Part shown: one piece after another, positions 8,260 through 17,198 of the stretch
Layout of the letters: every line of letters begins with the position of its first letter
Position numbering within the stretch: position 1 is the first letter of the stretch
Assembly: GCF_030815405.1 (NCBI RefSeq)
Contig: NZ_JAUSWX010000001.1
Location: 1 to 64,000, forward strand
DNA length: 64,000 nucleotides
Reading direction: 5' to 3'
Source of the DNA: Agromyces albus
GTDB lineage: Bacteria > Actinomycetota > Actinomycetes > Actinomycetales > Microbacteriaceae
Made by a program: the position numbers and the translations under genes
The notes under the pieces: model-generated
Database searches by the model: none
Told to the model about the DNA's origin: nothing
The model's input: only the letters and a program-made list of their open reading frames with translations

Positions 8260-9733
8260 TCGACTGAACACCGTCCGGGGCGCTCAGCAGGCCGCCACAC
8301 CGCCGCAGGAACCTGCAGCCGCGAGGACCGTCGAGCCGACGATGCTCGACTCGCCCAGCCTGCCTGTACTGCAGCGTGAGCCCGAGGCACCGATCTTCCA
8401 GCCGCCGGCAGCCCTGCGCATCAACGCGGCCCCCGCGGTCGACCCCCTTGCGACGGTCAAGGAGAAAGCCGCACAGGAGCTGTTCGTGAGGATCGGCTCG
8501 CGACTGAACGATTCAGCGCTGACCGAGGAGCAACTGCACCAACTCGCGCGCGCGGAGCTCGCTGACATCGTGGCGGGCGAGCAGCTTGCCCTCTCGACCA
8601 CCGAACGCAATCGTCTCATCGACGACATCGGTGCCGATGTGCTGGGCTACGGCCCACTCGAGCCGCTCCTCGAGGACCCATCGGTCAGCGAGATCATGGT
8701 GAACCGCTATGACCAGCTTTACGTCGAGCGAAACGGTCGCCTTGTGGAGACGTCGCACCGGTTCACTGGGGAACCGCAACTGCGCAGAGTCATCGAGCGA
8801 ATCGTGTCGCGAGTCGGCCGTCGCATCGACGAGTCCTCCCCGCTCGTCGACGCACGCCTCGAAGACGGGTCTCGCGTCAACGCGATCATCCCGCCGCTCG
8901 CAGTCAACGGTTCGTCGTTGACAATTCGTAAGTTCGCCGGCACGCCGTACACCAGTGAGGACCTGGTCAACTTCGGCACCCTGACGCGCGAAGCCGCAAC
9001 CGTGCTCGACGCCGCAGTGCGCGCGAAGATGAACATCCTCGTCTCGGGTGGTACGGGCACCGGCAAGACCACGCTACTCAACGTGCTCTCGGCTTTCATC
9101 CCCAGCGATGAGCGGATCATCACGATCGAGGATGCGGTTGAACTGCAGCTGCAACAGCAACACGTGGTTCGGCTCGAGTCCCGCCCCTCGAACATCGAAG
9201 GCCGTGGAGAGATCACCATTCGCGATCTCGTCAGGAACTCGCTGCGTATGCGTCCTGATCGCATTGTCGTCGGCGAGGTCCGTGGCGCCGAGAGCCTCGA
9301 CATGCTTCAGGCCATGAACACGGGTCATGAGGGATCGATCTCGACGCTCCACGCGAACTCGCCGCGCGATGCGATCTCCCGCATGGAGACGCTCGTGCTG
9401 ATGGCGGGGATGGATCTGCCGCTTCGCGCAATCCGTGAGCAGATCGCCTCGGCGATCGACATCATCGTGCAGATCTCCCGCCAGAAAGACGGCGTGCGTC
9501 GAGTGACGCACATCACCGAAGTACACGGCATGGAGGGAGAGATCATCACGATTCAGGACGCCTTCGCGTTCGACTACTCAGCGGGTTACGACGTTGATGG
9601 TCGCATCCTGGGTCGACTCGAACCGACCGGAGTCCGCCCGCGCTTCGCCGAGCGCATCGCCGACCTTGGCATCCTCCTTCCCGCATCGCTGTTCCAACCT
9701 GATCGTCGTTCATTGCTGGGGGAGATCCGATGA
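8246..9733 (+). CDS. cpaF: Tad secretion ATPase CpaF/TadA
   Basis: A 495-aa hexameric traffic ATPase powering pilus assembly. It has a long disordered Pro/Ala-rich N terminus (1 to about 70), then the CpaF core. Walker A is GGTGTGKTT near residues 268-276, the Asp box/Walker B region is RPDRIVVGEVRGAE, and the His box includes GHEGSISTLHANS. It overlaps cpaE by 14 nt and tadB by 4 nt, so the genes are tightly coupled. Confidence 0.93.
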   Translation: MTLNDRLNTVRGAQQAATPPQEPAAARTVEPTMLDSPSLPVLQREPEAPIFQPPAALRINAAPAVDPLATVKEKAAQELFVRIGSRLNDSALTEEQLHQLARAELADIVAGEQLALSTTERNRLIDDIGADVLGYGPLEPLLEDPSVSEIMVNRYDQLYVERNGRLVETSHRFTGEPQLRRVIERIVSRVGRRIDESSPLVDARLEDGSRVNAIIPPLAVNGSSLTIRKFAGTPYTSEDLVNFGTLTREAATVLDAAVRAKMNILVSGGTGTGKTTLLNVLSAFIPSDERIITIEDAVELQLQQQHVVRLESRPSNIEGRGEITIRDLVRNSLRMRPDRIVVGEVRGAESLDMLQAMNTGHEGSISTLHANSPRDAISRMETLVLMAGMDLPLRAIREQIASAIDIIVQISRQKDGVRRVTHITEVHGMEGEIITIQDAFAFDYSAGYDVDGRILGRLEPTGVRPRFAERIADLGILLPASLFQPDRRSLLGEIR

Positions 9734-10686
9734 ACCCCGGTGTGCTCGTCCTCGGAATCGCCGTATCCCTGCTCGGCGGTCTGACGCTGTTGTTCTTCGT
9801 GATCGCTCCACCTGCGCCCAGGATCGCGCGTGACCGCCGAGTCGCTCCAGGGGTCGATCAGGTCACACTGTTGGGGCGTGTCACCGCGCAGACGACGGCC
9901 GCGGTGGATTCCGCGCTCGCGGGTGAGCGAAGGCGTCTGTTCAGTGCTGAGAAGCTCGACCTGGCCGGGATCAGATCGACTCCATCGCAATTCCTCATCT
10001 TCGTCGCCTCTGCCGCGAGCGTGTTCGCGATGATCGGCGTCATGCTCGGTTTTGGAAACGGATCGTCCGCGCTCTGGGCGGTGTTCTTCGCCATACTCAC
10101 TCCGGTGGGCGCGAAACTCTTCGTCGGGATTCGCGCTTCTCGGCGGAGGGCGAAGTTCGCGGATCAGATCGACGACATGCTGCAACTGGTCGCCGGCTCC
10201 TTGCGCGCCGGCCACGGTCTCTCCACCGCGTTGGCTGCGATTGCCGCGGAGGCCGACGCGCCCATGGGCGAGGAACTCACGCGTGCCGTCAACGAATCCA
10301 GGCTCGGCAGGCCGCTGCCCGATGCCCTGGCGATCACGGCCCAGCGTATGCAGAGCAAGGACTTCGACTGGGTCGCTCAAGCGATCGCCATCAACGCGGA
10401 GACGGGTGGAAACCTGGCAGAGGTCCTGAATCAAGTGGCCTTTACGATCCGTGAGCGGAATGAGATCAGGCGTCAAGTGGCCGCGCTCAGCGCTGAAGGG
10501 CGGCTTTCCGGCATGATCCTCGTCATCCTCCCGATCGCGCTCTTCCTCTTCTTCTCGGTGATCCAGCCGACCTACACCGTGGTGTTCTTCCAGACCTTCA
10601 TCGGGATCATCGCCTTGATCGTCGCCGGGATCTTGCTCGTCCTCGGATCGGTTTGGGTGGCGTTCACAGTGAGAGTGAAGTTCTGA
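9730..10686 (+). CDS. tadB: TadB, type II secretion F-domain membrane protein
   Basis: 318 aa. Membrane segments lie near the N terminus (about 4-27) and around 90-130, a cytoplasmic T2SSF domain spans about 150-270 (LVAGSLRAGHGLSTAL, TGGNLAEVLNQVAFTIRER), and two C-terminal helices follow. TadB and TadC form the inner-membrane platform that couples the ATPase to the growing pilus. The ATG at 9730 overlaps the cpaF stop. Confidence 0.9.
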   Translation: MNPGVLVLGIAVSLLGGLTLLFFVIAPPAPRIARDRRVAPGVDQVTLLGRVTAQTTAAVDSALAGERRRLFSAEKLDLAGIRSTPSQFLIFVASAASVFAMIGVMLGFGNGSSALWAVFFAILTPVGAKLFVGIRASRRRAKFADQIDDMLQLVAGSLRAGHGLSTALAAIAAEADAPMGEELTRAVNESRLGRPLPDALAITAQRMQSKDFDWVAQAIAINAETGGNLAEVLNQVAFTIRERNEIRRQVAALSAEGRLSGMILVILPIALFLFFSVIQPTYTVVFFQTFIGIIALIVAGILLVLGSVWVAFTVRVKF

Positions 10687-10687
10687 G

Positions 10688-11563
10688 ATGGAGATGCAGC
10701 CAATTCTCGTGTCGGTGGTGGCCGTGCTGACGGCGATCTCGATTGGGGTGTTCGTATTCATGCTGTTTCCGGCTAGGAAGGCTGCTTCAGAGCCTGTGGT
10801 CGAAATGCAGCAGTCGGCCGTGCTGCAGCACCCCCGGTCTTCGGTTGGTACGACGCTCGCCGGTGCCGCGCCTCGTGGATACGTCGGTTGGCTCGAGAAG
10901 CAGATCATCTATGCCGGCCGGCCGGCCGGTTGGTCGGTGCCTAGGCTGATCACGTGGAAGATCCTCCTCACGGCGCTCGCGATTCTGATCGGCTTCCTCT
11001 TCGTCTCCGTCGGGGGTCCGCAACCCTTCAAGGTCTTCTTGGCGGTCGCCGCCACCGTGTTGCTGTTCTTCCTGCCCGACGTGCTGATCAACAGTCGTGC
11101 GCATGACCGGCAAGAGGCGATTCAGCGGGCCCTTCCTGACACGCTCGATCAGATGACCATCGCCGTCGAGGCAGGCTTGGGATTCGACTCGGCCATGGCC
11201 AAGGCGGCCCGAAACGGCGAGGGGCCGCTTGCGGAGGAGCTCGTTCGGGTGCTCCAGGACATGAGTATCGGTCGGACTCGACGCGACGCGTTCGGCGAGC
11301 TCCAGCATCGCACCAAGTCGGAGGATCTTCGGCGATTCGTGCGGGCGATCATCCAGGCTGATGCGTACGGCGTCGCGATCGGAGGCGTACTTCGCGTTCA
11401 AGCCGGCGAGATGCGCACGAAGCGACGCCAGCGAGCTGAGGAGCAGGCGCAGAAGGTGACCGTGAAGATCCTCTTCCCGCTGATCTTCTGCCTGCTCCCC
11501 GTCATGTTCATCGTGATCCTCACGCCGGCCGTGATTGGCATCATCAACCAGTTCTCAAGCTGA
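10688..11563 (+). CDS. tadC: TadC, type II secretion F-domain membrane protein
   Basis: 291 aa, paralogue of TadB and the second platform protein. It has an N-terminal helix (about 5-27), a helix pair near 92-135, the T2SSF domain (about 145-265 with LPDTLDQMTIAVEAGLGFDSA) and a C-terminal helix. It starts one base after the tadB stop and is the last gene of the pilus locus. The convergent YajQ gene follows 47 nt downstream, and no strong terminator is visible between them. Confidence 0.9.
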   Translation: MEMQPILVSVVAVLTAISIGVFVFMLFPARKAASEPVVEMQQSAVLQHPRSSVGTTLAGAAPRGYVGWLEKQIIYAGRPAGWSVPRLITWKILLTALAILIGFLFVSVGGPQPFKVFLAVAATVLLFFLPDVLINSRAHDRQEAIQRALPDTLDQMTIAVEAGLGFDSAMAKAARNGEGPLAEELVRVLQDMSIGRTRRDAFGELQHRTKSEDLRRFVRAIIQADAYGVAIGGVLRVQAGEMRTKRRQRAEEQAQKVTVKILFPLIFCLLPVMFIVILTPAVIGIINQFSS

Positions 11564-11610
11564 TCATTGGTGCCAGCCGCGGCATCCGTCTGCGAGTCGC
11601 CTTCACGCGG

Positions 11611-12099
11611 TCAGCGGAAGTTCACGAACTGCAGCGCGACGTCGAGGTCTTTGCCCTTCAGGAGCGCCATCGTCGCCTGCAGGTCGTCGCGGCTCTTCGA
11701 CGAGACGCGGAGCTCGTCGCCCTGGATCTGGCTCTTCACGCTCTTCGGCGCCTCGTCGCGGATGATCTTGTTGATCTTCTTCGCGTTCTCGGAGTCGATG
11801 CCGGCCTTCATCGTGGTCTCGATGCGGTACTCCTTGCCCGACGCGAAGGGCTCGCCGGCGTCGAGCGAACGCAGCGAGATGCCGCGCTTGATGAGCTTCG
11901 CCTCGTACACCTCGAGGATCGCCTTCGCGCGCTCTTCGCTGTTGGCCTTGATCAGCACCTTGTCGCCGGACTGCTCGATCGACGCGCCCACGTTCTTGAA
12001 GTCGTAGCGCTGCGCGACCTCTTTCTGCGCCTGGTGGAGCGCGTTGTCGGCCTCCATCTGGTCGACCTTGGAAACGATGTCGAACGTTGAATCTGCCAT
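11611..12099 (-). CDS. YajQ family nucleotide-binding protein
   Basis: 162 aa, the normal length for the UPF0234/YajQ family, starting [13 protein letters not shown] and ending VALQFVNFR as in most members. Some homologues bind cyclic di-GMP and act with transcription factors; whether this one does is unknown. It is transcribed on its own, convergent to the Tad locus. A dyad at 12118-12158 separates it from the upstream glycosidase operon. Confidence 0.92.
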   Translation of the reverse strand: MADSTFDIVSKVDQMEADNALHQAQKEVAQRYDFKNVGASIEQSGDKVLIKANSEERAKAILEVYEAKLIKRGISLRSLDAGEPFASGKEYRIETTMKAGIDSENAKKINKIIRDEAPKSVKSQIQGDELRVSSKSRDDLQATMALLKGKDLDVALQFVNFR

Positions 12100-12117
12100 G
12101 CCGCCAAGTGTAACGAG

Positions 12118-12158
12118 GAGCGGATGCCGCGCGCAGGGCGTGCTCGCGGCATCCGCTC
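12118..12158 (-). terminator. Hairpin downstream of the GH13 alpha-glucosidase gene
   Basis: GAGCGGATGCCGCG at 12118-12131 pairs perfectly with CGCGGCATCCGCTC at 12145-12158 around a 13-nt loop. It begins 11 nt past the stop of the minus-strand GH13 gene. There is no clear T tract, so it may slow or end transcription, or protect the 3' end of the operon mRNA. Confidence 0.5.
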
Positions 12159-12168
12159 GCCGCCCGCC

Positions 12169-13833
12169 TCAGCGCAACCAGACCGTGGTCGCGGGCGGCA
12201 GCACATCGCCGTCGATCGGGCTGCTCGCGAGCAGCACCTCGCCCTCGGGAAGCCGCGCCGGCTCCGAACCGAAGTTCGTGAACGAGCGCCATCCGCCGGG
12301 TCGCTCGAACGCGAGCACGGAGGCCGCGCCGCTGTCGAGCCACGTGAGCTCCTCGGAATCCTGGAGGTCGCGGCGCAGCCACAGCGCACGCCGGTAGAGG
12401 TTGAGCGTCGAGCCGGGATCGGCGTCCTCGGCCTCGACCGAGAAGTCGCCGAACCACACCGGCTGCGGCAAGTGCGCGCTGCCGTCGCCGAAGCCGAACG
12501 AGGAGCCCGATTTCGTCCACGGCAGTGGCACACGGCATCCGTCACGGCCGACCTCGACACCGGCGTTGCGGAAGAAGGTCGGGTCCTGCCGGTCGTGGTC
12601 GGGGATCTCGGCGACCTCGGGAAGACCGAGCTCCTCGCCCTGGTAGAGGTAGGCGCTGCCGGGGAGGGCGAGCATGAGCAGCGATGCGGCACGGGCGCGG
12701 CGGAGGCCGAGCACCGCGTCGAGCTGGGGGGCGATGCCGCCGGAGAGCAGCCACGCCGCCCCGACCTCGCCATCGGCGCCGCCGCCGGCGGGCAGTCCGT
12801 ACCGCGTCGCGTGCCGCACGACGTCGTGGTTCGAGAACACCCACGTGTTCGACGAACCCGTCTCGCGAACCGCGGCGAGGTTGTCGGCGATGATCGCCCG
12901 GAACGCGTCGGCGTCGAACTCCGCACGAAGCAGGTCGAAGTTGAAGGCCTGCCCGAGGCTGTCGGCCCGCGCGTACCGGTGGCGTCGGCTCGGCGCGACC
13001 CACGCTTCGGCGACGGCGATGCGCGGCGGGTCGTACTCGTCGAAGACGGCACGCCACTCGGCGTAGATCTCGCTGAGCTCCTCGCGGTCCCACAGCGGGT
13101 GCGTGCCGTCGGCGGCGAGCAGCCGGTCGGCGAGCTCGGCTCGCGACGGCAGCGGGTGGGTGAGATCCTTCGCGAGGCCGTGGGCGACATCGACGCGGAA
13201 GCCGTCGACGCCGCGGTCCGACCAGAACCTGAGCGTCTCGAGGAAGTCCTCGCGCACTTCGGGGTGGGCCCAGTTGAAGTCGGGCTGCTCGGACGCGAAC
13301 AGGTGCAGATAGAACTGTCCGTCGCCCACCGGATGCCACGCCGAGCCGCCGAACATCGACTCCCAATCGCTCGGCGGCTGGTCGCCGTCGGGGCCGATGC
13401 CGTCACGGAAGATATAGCGGTCGCGCGCGGCGGAGCCCGCCGGCGACGCGAGCGCCTCACGGAACCACTCGTGCCGGTCGGAGGAGTGGTTCGGCACGAT
13501 GTCGACGATGAGCCGGATGCCGGCGCCATGGAGCGCCGCGACCATCTCGTCGAAATCGGCGAGCGTGCCGAGCTTCGGATCGACGTCGCGGTAGTCGTCG
13601 ACGTCGTAGCCGCCGTCGGCAAGGGCCGACGGGTAGAACGGCGAGAGCCACACCGCGTCGATCCCGAGCGCGGCGAGGTACGGGATACGAGAGGTGATGC
13701 CCGGGAGGTCGCCGATGCCGTCGCCGTTCGCGTCCGCGAAGCTCCGCGGATAGATCTGGTAGACGGCGGCCTGGCGCCACCAGTCCGGATCCTTCGCGAG
13801 GATCGTCTCGGTCTCAGTTTGGGTGAACGTCAC
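12169..13833 (-). CDS. GH13 alpha-glucosidase
   Basis: 554 aa, alpha-amylase superfamily, oligo-1,6-glucosidase/alpha-glucosidase type, predicted cytoplasmic. YQIYPRSFADANGDGIGDL (25-43) is the usual N-terminal motif. Catalytic residues are D215 (GFRVDVAHG), E276 (VAEAW) and D337 (SNHDVVRH). The frame is open far upstream, but the GTG at 13833 has a good AAGGA 5 nt ahead and gives the normal N terminus. It is the last gene of a minus-strand ABC importer operon and probably hydrolyses the imported oligosaccharide. Substrate (sucrose, isomaltose or similar) cannot be fixed from sequence. Confidence 0.88.
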   Translation of the reverse strand: MTFTQTETETILAKDPDWWRQAAVYQIYPRSFADANGDGIGDLPGITSRIPYLAALGIDAVWLSPFYPSALADGGYDVDDYRDVDPKLGTLADFDEMVAALHGAGIRLIVDIVPNHSSDRHEWFREALASPAGSAARDRYIFRDGIGPDGDQPPSDWESMFGGSAWHPVGDGQFYLHLFASEQPDFNWAHPEVREDFLETLRFWSDRGVDGFRVDVAHGLAKDLTHPLPSRAELADRLLAADGTHPLWDREELSEIYAEWRAVFDEYDPPRIAVAEAWVAPSRRHRYARADSLGQAFNFDLLRAEFDADAFRAIIADNLAAVRETGSSNTWVFSNHDVVRHATRYGLPAGGGADGEVGAAWLLSGGIAPQLDAVLGLRRARAASLLMLALPGSAYLYQGEELGLPEVAEIPDHDRQDPTFFRNAGVEVGRDGCRVPLPWTKSGSSFGFGDGSAHLPQPVWFGDFSVEAEDADPGSTLNLYRRALWLRRDLQDSEELTWLDSGAASVLAFERPGGWRSFTNFGSEPARLPEGEVLLASSPIDGDVLPPATTVWLR

Positions 13834-13901
13834 AGGGTTCCTTTCTATGGGTCGGATGGCGCGGGCCGAGGGTCTCGGGGAAGGCCGGCCCGCGGCATCC
13901 G

Positions 13902-14831
13902 TCACTTGATCGAGCCTCGCATGACGCCGGAGATGACCCAGCGCTGCGCGAACACGTAGATGAGCAGCAGCGGAGCCATCGCCATGAGGTACGAGGCGAA
14001 CGCGACCGTGTAGTCGGTGTTGAACTGCCCCTGGAAGATGTACTGCGCCAGGGGCAGCGTGCGAGCAGCGGGGTCGGAGAGCACGACGAGCGGCAGGATG
14101 AAGTCGTTCCACGCCCACACGCACGTGAGGATGCCGACCGTCGCATTCATCGGGCCGAGCAGCGGGAAGATCACCGACCAGAAGACCCGCCAGGTCGATG
14201 CGCCGTCGACGCGGGCCGCCTCCTCGAGCTCGATCGGAATCGAGCGGATGAACGCCGTGTAGATGAAGACGTTCAGCGACAGTCCGAAGACCGTGTAGAG
14301 GATGATCAGCCCGACCTGGTTGTCGAGGCCGAGGAGCGCGGTCTGCTTCACGAGCGGCAGCATGATGATCGGGAACGGGATGAACAGCGCCGCGAGCAGG
14401 TAGAAGTACACGCCCTTGAAGAACCGCCGGTGGATGTTCCGTGCGATCGCGTACGCCACGATCGAGTTCGAGATGAGCGTGAACAGCACGGCGCCGACCG
14501 TGATGAAGCCGGTGTTCGCGAGCGCCTGCGGGAAGTTCGTGCGTTCCCACGCCTCGGCGAAGTTCGCCCAGTTCAACGAGGTCGGCAACTCGAAGCCCGT
14601 GCCGCTGAGCTGGTCGGGCGTCTTCAGCGAGACAACGATCGCGAGGTAGAGCGGAACGAGCACCGTGATGGAGCACACGGCGATGAGTGCGGTGGCCCAC
14701 CAGTTGATCTTGCGGGTGTCGAGGTTCTCGGCGCGCTCGCGCCGGCGCCGGGCGGGCCGGCCCTCGAGCTCGGCGTCGAGCTCGTCGAGATCGACGGTGG
14801 TCAGTGCGCGGGTCGTTGGTGCGGTGGACAT
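13902..14831 (-). CDS. Carbohydrate ABC transporter permease (MalG type)
   Basis: 309 aa with six predicted membrane helices. The EAA-type loop, LEEAARVDGASTWRVFWSVI, lies in the second half and contacts the ATPase. It is the second permease of a CUT1 importer and overlaps the first permease gene by one base. No ATPase gene lies in the operon, so a shared MsmK/UgpC-type ATPase encoded elsewhere is inferred. Confidence 0.9.
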   Translation of the reverse strand: MSTAPTTRALTTVDLDELDAELEGRPARRRRERAENLDTRKINWWATALIAVCSITVLVPLYLAIVVSLKTPDQLSGTGFELPTSLNWANFAEAWERTNFPQALANTGFITVGAVLFTLISNSIVAYAIARNIHRRFFKGVYFYLLAALFIPFPIIMLPLVKQTALLGLDNQVGLIILYTVFGLSLNVFIYTAFIRSIPIELEEAARVDGASTWRVFWSVIFPLLGPMNATVGILTCVWAWNDFILPLVVLSDPAARTLPLAQYIFQGQFNTDYTVAFASYLMAMAPLLLIYVFAQRWVISGVMRGSIK

Positions 14832-15820
14832 CAGAAGTCAACCTCTCTGCGCTGGAGCACGCGGAATTGCACGAGTGAGACGAGCATGATCACGATGACG
14901 AAGATCACGGCGTTCGCCGTCTGGTAGGCGAACTCGCCGCCCTGGAAGCCGCCCCGGTAGATGAGCAGTGTGATGGATTCGGTCGCCGTTCCCGGCCCGC
15001 CGTTGGTGAGGGCGACGATGTGGTCGAAGACCTGCAGGAAGCCCTTCAGGCTCAGCACCATGTTGATCGTGAAGAAGGCGCTGATGAGCGGGAACGTGAT
15101 GCGGGAGAACTGGCGCCACACGTTGGCGCCGTCGAGCGAGGCCGCCTCGTAGAGCTCGGCGGGGATCGTCTGCAGGCCCGCAAGGTAGATGATGATCGCG
15201 AAGGCGCTCGCCTGCCAGACGGCGAGCACGACGATCGCGACCCACGCCCAGTCGGGGCTTGAGAGGAGGTTGTCGCGCAGCACCGGGATGAACGGAACGA
15301 GTTTCGGCAGCGAGTTCGCGAAGAAGAACTGGAAGACGTAGCCGACCACGAGGATCGCGAGCACGTAGGGCACGAAGAAGACGCCGCGGAACGTGTTGCG
15401 TGCCGCGATCTTCGCGTTCAGCCCGAGGGCGATCGCGAGCGAGAACACGTTCGTCAGCACCGTCGCGACGAGGGCGAACCCGAAGCTGAACCCGTAGGCC
15501 TTCAGCACGCGGTCGTCTTGGAACAGGTTCAGGAAGTTCGAGAACCCCACGAACTCCCAGGCCCCGTAGCCCGCGTAGTTCGTGAAGCTGAAGAACACGC
15601 CGACGAGCACGGGAAGGGTGTGGAAGAAGGCGAACAGCAGGAGGGCCGGAACGACCATCCAGTAGAAGGCAGGAAGCGCCCGGCCGCTCGCCTTCCGGCG
15701 CTGGACCCCGGATGCCCCGTCGTAGACGCCGTCTCGCCGGCGGCCGCCCGTGACCGCCGGAACCGCCGTGGTGTCGGCCGGGTCGCCCGGCTTGTTCGAA
15801 CTGCCTGTTGTGATGGCCAT
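14831..15820 (-). CDS. Carbohydrate ABC transporter permease (MalF type)
   Basis: 329 aa: a disordered N terminus of about 45 aa, then six membrane helices. The EAA loop is AELYEAASLDGANVWRQFSR. It is the first permease of a CUT1 oligosaccharide importer, beginning one base after the stop of the solute-binding protein gene, with the second permease overlapping its end. All are transcribed leftward as one operon. Confidence 0.9.
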   Translation of the reverse strand: MAITTGSSNKPGDPADTTAVPAVTGGRRRDGVYDGASGVQRRKASGRALPAFYWMVVPALLLFAFFHTLPVLVGVFFSFTNYAGYGAWEFVGFSNFLNLFQDDRVLKAYGFSFGFALVATVLTNVFSLAIALGLNAKIAARNTFRGVFFVPYVLAILVVGYVFQFFFANSLPKLVPFIPVLRDNLLSSPDWAWVAIVVLAVWQASAFAIIIYLAGLQTIPAELYEAASLDGANVWRQFSRITFPLISAFFTINMVLSLKGFLQVFDHIVALTNGGPGTATESITLLIYRGGFQGGEFAYQTANAVIFVIVIMLVSLVQFRVLQRREVDF

Positions 15821-15821
15821 G

Positions 15822-17147
15822 TCAGCCTCCGCTCACGGTCGTGGTGCGGGCGGCGAACTTCCGCCACTCGTTGTCGAGGGTTGCGAGCGCACCGGATGCA
15901 TCGCCGTCGAAGACGAACTGCTGCAGCGTCGGCGCGAGCGGGACGCTCGCCGGGATCTGATGATCGATGAAGCCCGTGATCTTCGCGTCGTCGAAGTACG
16001 GCTGCAGCTCGAGGAGCGTCGGATCGTCGGTTCCCTCGGTGTCGGTGACCGCGGCGAACATGTTCTGGGATGCCGCGAACTCGTCGACGACCTCGCGTTG
16101 GAACATGAACTCGACGAATCGCCGGGCCTCATCGAAGTGCGGGGTGTCCTTGCCGATCGTGACCGTGATGTCGACGCCCGAGACGAGCAGCCGCTCGTCG
16201 GGATCGTCGTTCGGATACGGGAAGACGCCCGCATCGAAGTCGGGGTTCACGTCTTTCACGGGTGCCAGCGCCCATACGCCCTGCATGAGCATCGCCGACT
16301 CGCCCGCCGCGAACGCTGCGTTGCCGTCGTCATACGAACGCCCGCGGAAGCCCTCTTGCGCGTAGGAGTACAGCTGCTGCATCCGCTCGAGCACCGGGGC
16401 GAAGTCCTGCTCGAACGACACCTCGGAGTCCGGGCCCACGTCGGTGCCCTGTGCCCGGAGGTCATCGAAGAATCCGTCTTGCGCGAGGTACGCACCGATG
16501 CCGTTGAAGGCCGGCTGGGTCGTCCAGGCATCGGCGAGGGTGCCGTAGAAGGGCGTGATGCCCGCCGCCGAGAGCTGTTCGCAGACCTCGATGAGCTCGT
16601 CCCAGGTCGTGGGCGGCTCGAGTCCCTGCTCGGCGAAGATCTCGCGGTTGTAGAGGATCCCGTTGGCGTTCGAGACGTAGCCGAGCGAGTTCACCTCCCG
16701 CTCCTCGAAGGTGCCGAGGTCGGCGAGCACCTCCTGCACGGCCGGGTTGATGCGATCGAGCAACGGGTCGCCGGTGAAGTCGTGGAAGACGCCCGCCCTC
16801 GCGATCTGGCCGAACGGCGCGGCGCCGTTGAGCGTGATGACGTCGGGCGTCTTGTCCTTCACGAGCAGCGCGCGAATGGCGGTGTCGGGGTCTGGTGGAG
16901 CGTTCTGCACCACCCGGATGTCGGGGTTCTCGGCTTCGAACTCGGCGATGATCGCGTCGAAGTCCTCGATGGCCTCGCCCTTGAACTGGAAGAAGTCGAG
17001 CGTCACGACGTCTCCCTCGCCGGCGGGCGACGCGCAGCCCGCGAGCAGCAGCGCCGCGGCTGAGGCGATCGCCACGGTGCTCATCGCGCGTCGTCGTCGG
17101 GTGTGTCGCGAGCTGTGTGAGATGCCGCGTGGTGTGTCATCCGTCAT
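15822..17147 (-). CDS. Extracellular solute-binding lipoprotein of a CUT1 sugar importer
   Basis: 441 aa, family 1 solute-binding protein. A basic N-terminal region precedes the hydrophobic signal and the lipobox LLAGCAS (Cys near residue 38). The ATG at 17147 has an AAGGAGG site upstream; a later ATG just before the hydrophobic core would give a more standard signal length. The neighbouring GH36 alpha-galactosidase and GH13 alpha-glucosidase suggest raffinose-, melibiose- or isomaltose-type ligands (inference). Confidence 0.9.
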   Translation of the reverse strand: MTDDTPRGISHSSRHTRRRRAMSTVAIASAAALLLAGCASPAGEGDVVTLDFFQFKGEAIEDFDAIIAEFEAENPDIRVVQNAPPDPDTAIRALLVKDKTPDVITLNGAAPFGQIARAGVFHDFTGDPLLDRINPAVQEVLADLGTFEEREVNSLGYVSNANGILYNREIFAEQGLEPPTTWDELIEVCEQLSAAGITPFYGTLADAWTTQPAFNGIGAYLAQDGFFDDLRAQGTDVGPDSEVSFEQDFAPVLERMQQLYSYAQEGFRGRSYDDGNAAFAAGESAMLMQGVWALAPVKDVNPDFDAGVFPYPNDDPDERLLVSGVDITVTIGKDTPHFDEARRFVEFMFQREVVDEFAASQNMFAAVTDTEGTDDPTLLELQPYFDDAKITGFIDHQIPASVPLAPTLQQFVFDGDASGALATLDNEWRKFAARTTTVSGG

Positions 17148-17198
17148 AGTGCGCCTCCTTGCGCTTCGTGGTGCAGGTAGTGCGAGTGGAGCCGGTCG

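Noticed and set aside
12124..13959. Long plus-strand open frame opposite the GH13 gene
   Set aside because: Shadow of the minus-strand glycosidase: Arg/Gly/Val-rich composition, no domain, and the opposite strand has full catalytic motifs.
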